Source: Candidatus Heimdallarchaeota archaeon
GTDB taxonomy: Archaea; Asgardarchaeota; Heimdallarchaeia; Heimdallarchaeales; Kariarchaeaceae
NCBI GenBank assembly: GCA_029882335.1
Contig: JAOUKW010000163.1
Location: 1 to 8,690, forward strand
Length of the DNA stretch: 8,690 bases
Direction of reading: 5' to 3'
The position numbers and the translations under genes are program-made. Shown one piece after another: positions 5,813 through 8,690 of this stretch (the first letter of the stretch is position 1; each line of letters opens with the position of its first letter). Below the pieces are notes generated by a model that saw only the letters and a program-made list of their open reading frames with translations, did no database searches and was not told the origin of the DNA.

Positions 5813-6460
5813 TTAAATTTGTTTACTAACCTTGGCAACTTGTTCTTTGGCAGAATCCGTTAATTCTACTGGGGGTCGATCTTTTGTTACTTCTGGATCG
5901 TGAATGTCCTTATCTCCCCAGCGTTTTTTATCAGGTACTCCTTTATGTGTCATTTGTGCCCTGATCTTGGGTTCTATGTGTTTTTCCCACATATCAAACA
6001 TTCTTTCAGGTCCGTAATAGAGTTGCTGACGGTTATATGCTGCGTCTTCAAATTGATCTGTATGTCTAATGGCGAACTGACGATCACAAACCTCTTCACA
6101 TAATCCACAAAGCATACATCTACCTGAAAAGTAACCGGGGAATCTCTGTTCCTTACCATCAATCATTCTTGCTTCCATAATGATTGTTTTATTGGGGCAT
6201 ATTCGTTCACATTTTTTACATCCGGTACAACATTCCTGAGATAGTGCCAAAAGTCCTCTGTATCTTGTATTTACTGAAGGATAATGAGAATGTGTTGATG
6301 CATGTACGGGATGAAAGAGATCTGTCACTGGTACTCTAAACATCGTTCTTAAAGTGGTTCTAAATGCTGGTATGTGTAAAAATCTTGAAAATTTGCGATA
6401 TACATTATTTCCCTTTTCAGGTGTAATAGAAATGCTTTCTGCTTGACTCAAAGTACTCAC
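5813..6460 (-). CDS. nuoI: Complex I subunit I-like ferredoxin protein, two [4Fe-4S] clusters
   Basis: This is a 215-residue iron-sulfur protein of the NuoI type, the subunit that carries electrons through two [4Fe-4S] clusters between the peripheral arm and the quinone site of complex I and related membrane enzymes. The N-terminal FRTTLRTMFRVPVTDLF (33-49) matches the amphipathic segment that seats NuoI on the membrane. Cluster motif one is C78-x2-C81-x2-C84-x3-C88-P, motif two C115-x2-C118-x2-C121-x3-C125. The second has Asp where Pro usually follows. After it come AIRHTDQFEDAAYNRQQLYYGPERM (130-154), matching the NuoI C-terminal part. A polar tail to 215 makes it longer than the usual 160-180 residues. 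The GTG at 6460 is chosen because the N-terminal segment precedes any ATG and a TATA box fits. No other complex I gene is in the window, so it is an orphan or distant member. MbhN/FpoI-type relatives are alternatives. Confidence 0.85.
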   Translation of the reverse strand: MSTLSQAESISITPEKGNNVYRKFSRFLHIPAFRTTLRTMFRVPVTDLFHPVHASTHSHYPSVNTRYRGLLALSQECCTGCKKCERICPNKTIIMEARMIDGKEQRFPGYFSGRCMLCGLCEEVCDRQFAIRHTDQFEDAAYNRQQLYYGPERMFDMWEKHIEPKIRAQMTHKGVPDKKRWGDKDIHDPEVTKDRPPVELTDSAKEQVAKVSKQI

Positions 6461-6485
6461 TCTATAATTGTAAATTACCGATGTA

Positions 6486-6495
6486 GTTTATAATT
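6486..6495 (-). promoter_or_regulatory. TATA box, nuoI-like gene
   Basis: The minus strand reads AATTATAAAC, centred about 30 bases upstream of the GTG at 6460. Transcription would begin only a few bases before the GTG, and no Shine-Dalgarno site is present. Together these support a leaderless or near-leaderless message and the GTG start. Confidence 0.5.
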
Positions 6496-6554
6496 AATAT
6501 GATAACAGGAGCTTACTATTGGTTGAAAATGTGTGAAAATTTTATTTATTTATA

Positions 6555-6582
6555 ATTGCGAAAAACTCATTTTTTTTGCAAT
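6555..6582 (-). terminator. Hairpin downstream of the antiporter gene
   Basis: ATTGC (6555-6559) pairs with GCAAT (6578-6582), continued by AAAAA (6561-6565) against TTTTT (6573-6577), with one bulged G at 6560 and a 7-base loop. It begins about 19 bases after the antiporter stop on the minus strand. It may mark the 3' end of the message, but no strong U-run follows, so the terminator role is tentative. Confidence 0.35.
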
Positions 6583-6601
6583 ATTTCCTATGTAAAAATT
6601 A

Positions 6602-7936
6602 TTAATTCAAATTATTTAGTTTTTTCTTTGCCATTTCTTCCTTTTCTTTTTTAACCTTCTCTTCCCACTGATCAAACATTCGCTTAAGAATAAATGGAAT
6701 GATAATTGCATTTAGAATAACCATTAATACTACCATGGAGAAAAGTTCTTGAGTGAATATTCCATAGGATAATGCGGTAAATCCGAAGATAAGTGTGACT
6801 TCTCCTCTAGATGCAAGACTTGTTCCAATGATCTTTCCCTCATATACTGTTATGTTTGGGTCTGGTTTAGAGCCAAGCATTCCGCCTATAATTTTAGAGT
6901 ATATTGCAAGTATGGTAAGAATTATACCTAGGAACAATAGTACTGGACTGAGTACCTCCTTAATATTTACCTTGAGTCCTACAGAGATAAAGAAAATTGG
7001 AGTAATCCAATGATTTAAAGAGGTAAAAGATCGTTTTACTTCTGTGACATAATCTTTGTGTCCACTCATAATTACTCCTGCAATAAATGCACCAATGATC
7101 GGTGCTACGTGCATTTCTAATGCAAGCCAAGAAAAGAAAAATAAAATTGCAATCGCAGACATAAATGGTAGATATCGATCCGATGTATTCTCAATCAGTC
7201 TAACAAAACGTGGAAAAATAAATTTATGAAAAATAAAACAGATAATAAAAAAACCAACAATTAAAAATAAGATGGAGAATATTTGTTCGTAGTTAATGGC
7301 TGATTTTTCCTCTATATAGGTGATAACAAGGGTGAGTAAAACTAAGCTGATAATATCGTCCATAATTGCTGCAGCAACTACTACTCTTGCAACTTTGGTG
7401 CTTAGTTGATTCATCTCGATGAATACTTTAATAGAAATACCCACACTAGTTGCTGTAAGAGCAGTGGAAATAAATAATGCCACATCAAGTATCTCTACTC
7501 CTTGTGGAACAAGTATTTCTTTAAAGAAATATGCAGAACCAAAGACAAAAATCATTCCTGATATGAATGGAATTATCATACCTCCAAATGCAACTATTGT
7601 TGCTGTTTTACCTACCCTTTTGATGACATCAATTTCCAGTTCGACACCGACTTCAAATAATAGGAATATAGCGGCGAGTTCCGCAAGAAAAGAGATTACA
7701 TAGTAGGTCGAGTTAAGCTCATAAGTATCTACACCTAGGAATTTAGTTAAATTGGTGGGAGATTTATCTTCTAACGAAAAAATTGAAAAGATTGATGGGC
7801 CAAGTATCACTCCAAGCAGTACTTCTCCCAGTACTCGTGGTTGTTCATACTTATCCATAATGTAGTGCATGAGTTTTAGCGTGGTAACAAAGATAGAAAT
7901 GATTAAAAAAACAAAATGGAACTCAGATGTTGCCAC
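6602..7936 (-). CDS. CPA2-family Na+(K+)/H+ antiporter
   Basis: This is a 444-residue membrane protein with the usual 12-13 helices of monovalent cation:proton antiporters (KefB/NapA type). The first helices hold QPRVLGEVLLGVILGP (32-47), the family's N-terminal signature. FLLFEVGVELE (91-101) marks the next helix hairpin. TATSVG (161-166) is the unwound helix 4. It is followed by the ion-site pair D193-D194 in AAAIMDDIISL, where a double Asp, as in NapA and NhaA, points to electrogenic exchange, while CPA1 antiporters have Asn-Asp. A serine-rich GTSLASRGEVTL segment nearer the C-terminus is also typical. There is no C-terminal TrkA-N/RCK domain, only a short Lys/Glu-rich tail. The first base of the start is a GTG at 7936, because a stop lies upstream without an in-frame ATG. 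It probably exports Na+ or K+ at the cost of protons; the ion is not determined. Confidence 0.92.
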   Translation of the reverse strand: MATSEFHFVFLIISIFVTTLKLMHYIMDKYEQPRVLGEVLLGVILGPSIFSIFSLEDKSPTNLTKFLGVDTYELNSTYYVISFLAELAAIFLLFEVGVELEIDVIKRVGKTATIVAFGGMIIPFISGMIFVFGSAYFFKEILVPQGVEILDVALFISTALTATSVGISIKVFIEMNQLSTKVARVVVAAAIMDDIISLVLLTLVITYIEEKSAINYEQIFSILFLIVGFFIICFIFHKFIFPRFVRLIENTSDRYLPFMSAIAILFFFSWLALEMHVAPIIGAFIAGVIMSGHKDYVTEVKRSFTSLNHWITPIFFISVGLKVNIKEVLSPVLLFLGIILTILAIYSKIIGGMLGSKPDPNITVYEGKIIGTSLASRGEVTLIFGFTALSYGIFTQELFSMVVLMVILNAIIIPFILKRMFDQWEEKVKKEKEEMAKKKLNNLN

Positions 7937-7951
7937 ATAGATTGAAGAAAT

Positions 7952-7957
7952 CTCCCC
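7952..7957 (-). promoter_or_regulatory. Candidate ribosome binding site, antiporter gene
   Basis: The minus strand reads GGGGAG, 15 bases before the GTG start at 7934-7936. This is farther than the usual 5-10 bases. No alternative start lies closer in frame, so initiation may be weak or the site may not be used. Confidence 0.3.
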
Positions 7958-7994
7958 TTTTAGAACAAATCGTTTGAACTATAAACAAATATTC

Positions 7995-8004
7995 GCTTAT
8001 AATT
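7995..8004 (-). promoter_or_regulatory. Candidate TATA box, antiporter gene
   Basis: The minus strand reads AATTATAAGC, sharing AATTATAA with the TATA box of the nuoI-like gene. It lies about 64 bases before the GTG and predicts a leader of about 38 bases containing the GGGGAG. A neighbouring TTTATAG (8004-8010) is an alternative core. Confidence 0.35.
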
Positions 8005-8123
8005 CTATAAAACTAGTTTACTGTTTCAAAATCGATTGTTTTATTTCAATACTTATTCCAAATGGTTTCTTTATGTAATTTTAGATGTGTATATACGAGC
8101 GCTATACTACAAGATCAATAACA

Positions 8124-8441
8124 TTATTTCTTTTTATCATTGTGTTTTTTTGTATCTGATTTAAATTTTCTAGGTTTTTTTCTCCTTGTTTTGTTAGATT
8201 TTTTTGAAATTAAAACAATGGCATTTAATCCTATTATAGTTTCATCTGTAGTTTGTCTCAATCTAATCGCTTGGTATGGTCGTTCAACAGGACCAAATGG
8301 TTCTCCAAGTCTACCAATTTCTCTTCTATCTTCGGTTATAACAATTGATCTTGGAGCTCTAATATGTTTATTTGGTCTAGTAATTGCTTCTCCCTCTATG
8401 ATATGGAGTATTTTGCCTAAATCTTTCTCTATTATTCTCAT
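8124..8441 (-). CDS. gar1: H/ACA RNP protein Gar1
   Basis: This is a 105-residue protein with the Gar1/Naf1 fold. Gar1 joins Cbf5, Nop10 and L7Ae in the box H/ACA ribonucleoprotein, which pseudouridylates rRNA under guide-RNA direction; Gar1 contacts the Cbf5 thumb loop and helps substrate turnover. The barrel begins with DLGKILHIIEGEAI (7-20). RAPRSIVITEDRREIGRLGEPFGPVERPYQAIRL (28-61) contains the family hallmark I-G-x-(L/V)-x-(E/D)-x-F-G-P-V-x-x-P-Y at 42-56. Residues 62-78 complete the domain, and a very basic tail (80-105) follows, comparable in composition to the RNA-binding tails of eukaryotic Gar1. The ATG overlaps the srp19 stop as ATGA (8438-8441), so translation is probably coupled; this srp19-gar1 arrangement is common in archaea. 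The stop is TAA at 8124. Confidence 0.9.
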   Translation of the reverse strand: MRIIEKDLGKILHIIEGEAITRPNKHIRAPRSIVITEDRREIGRLGEPFGPVERPYQAIRLRQTTDETIIGLNAIVLISKKSNKTRRKKPRKFKSDTKKHNDKKK

Positions 8442-8690
8442 AGTGATTTCTTCTTTGCTGATTTAGTTTTTTTCCTAGCACTTGGAGTGCGAGTTTGTTC
8501 TTTTGCCTTCTTTTCAGTAATAGGTTCTTTTTTGTACACAATTTTCCGAGTGATCTCTGCTATTTGTTTGAGAAGTTTTTCTTTTGGAATTTTATCTTCC
8601 TTGTCAATTGGGATGAGTACTCTACCCATTTGGTTCCACCAATTTGATGGATATGCCTTATCTTTCTGAACTTGATGTTCAATGTTTAGT
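8438..8690 (-). CDS. srp19: Signal recognition particle protein SRP19, C-terminal part (truncated by window edge)
   Basis: This is the last 83 residues of SRP19, which binds the apical part of SRP (7S) RNA and lets SRP54 join, so that nascent membrane proteins are directed to the translocon. The visible part begins LNIEHQVQKDKAYPSNWWNQ and contains the family signature K-x-Y-P-x-x-W-W-x-x-G-R-V-L-I spanning 8663-8615. A helix (PKEKLLKQIAEITRKIVYKK) follows, then a Lys/Ser/Ala-rich tail. An ATG at 8629 lies inside the signature and is not the start; the frame is open to 8689, so the true start lies beyond the window. The basic tail of about 27 residues is longer than in compact archaeal SRP19 proteins. 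It overlaps gar1 by four bases. Confidence 0.88.
   Translation of the reverse strand, partial: LNIEHQVQKDKAYPSNWWNQMGRVLIPIDKEDKIPKEKLLKQIAEITRKIVYKKEPITEKKAKEQTRTPSARKKTKSAKKKSL

Noticed and set aside
5900..6162. Open frames on both strands inside the nuoI-like gene (plus 5900-6103, minus 5974-6162)
   Set aside because: The NuoI frame carries both cluster motifs across this region; the others are shadows.
6795..7703. Plus-strand open frames opposite the antiporter
   Set aside because: The antiporter frame contains the family motifs throughout; these frames have none.
8140..8466. Plus-strand open frame of 108 codons opposite gar1
   Set aside because: The opposite strand encodes a protein with clear Gar1 motifs; the plus frame is an antisense shadow rich in Phe/Leu/Ser from the lysine-rich tail.
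8438..8629. A separate 63-residue gene starting at the ATG at 8629
   Set aside because: The frame continues upstream through the SRP19 signature AYPSNWW to the window edge, so this ATG is an internal methionine.

Overview
The window is an AT-rich stretch of archaeal chromosome in which every supported gene lies on the minus strand. The srp19 and gar1 genes at the right edge place it in Archaea: SRP19 and the H/ACA protein Gar1 are archaeal/eukaryotic and absent from bacteria. A membrane protein with a longin-like cytosolic domain, together with a small C2-like protein, suggests an Asgard archaeon. A NuoI-type subunit would suit a Heimdallarchaeia-like lineage, but the class assignment is inference. 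No insertion sequence, tRNA, rRNA or CRISPR array was seen.

Layout in the direction of transcription, right to left. (1) 8690-8124: 3' end of srp19, overlapping gar1 by 4 bases (ATGA), a translationally coupled pair for protein targeting and RNA pseudouridylation. (2) 7936-6602: a CPA2-family Na+/H+ antiporter with its own candidate promoter. (3) 6460-5813: a NuoI-like two-[4Fe-4S] subunit standing alone, with a TATA box placed for a near-leaderless GTG start. (4) 5697-5314: a 127-residue C2-like protein with a clear TATA box and a pair of 10-bp direct repeats upstream. (5) 5032-3875: a protein with seven predicted membrane segments, N-outside, and a cytosolic longin-like domain. This is the most interesting gene here. 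(6) 3752-3357: a tandem ACT-domain regulator whose promoter and start region hold a perfect 9-bp inverted repeat. (7) 3255-2191: a polytopic membrane protein, faintly CWH43/PGAP2IP-like, whose C-terminal reading frame looks shifted. (8) 1977-1219 and 1177-716: a dolichol-phosphate-mannose-synthase-like GT2 enzyme and a small STAS/SpoIIAA-like protein. (9) 612-1: the N-terminal part of a membrane-bound ion-pumping pyrophosphatase, cut by the window edge.

Three genes concern ion-coupled energetics: antiporter, complex I-type subunit and pyrophosphatase. Others suggest signalling or regulation (longin, C2-like, ACT, STAS-like), and the glycosyltransferase and its upstream membrane protein may work on polyprenyl-linked sugars or lipids. 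Most genes are separated by 100-280 bases and several have their own candidate TATA box, so they are probably mostly separate transcription units. No gap exceeds 300 bases. The longest, 5033-5313, holds no recognisable gene.
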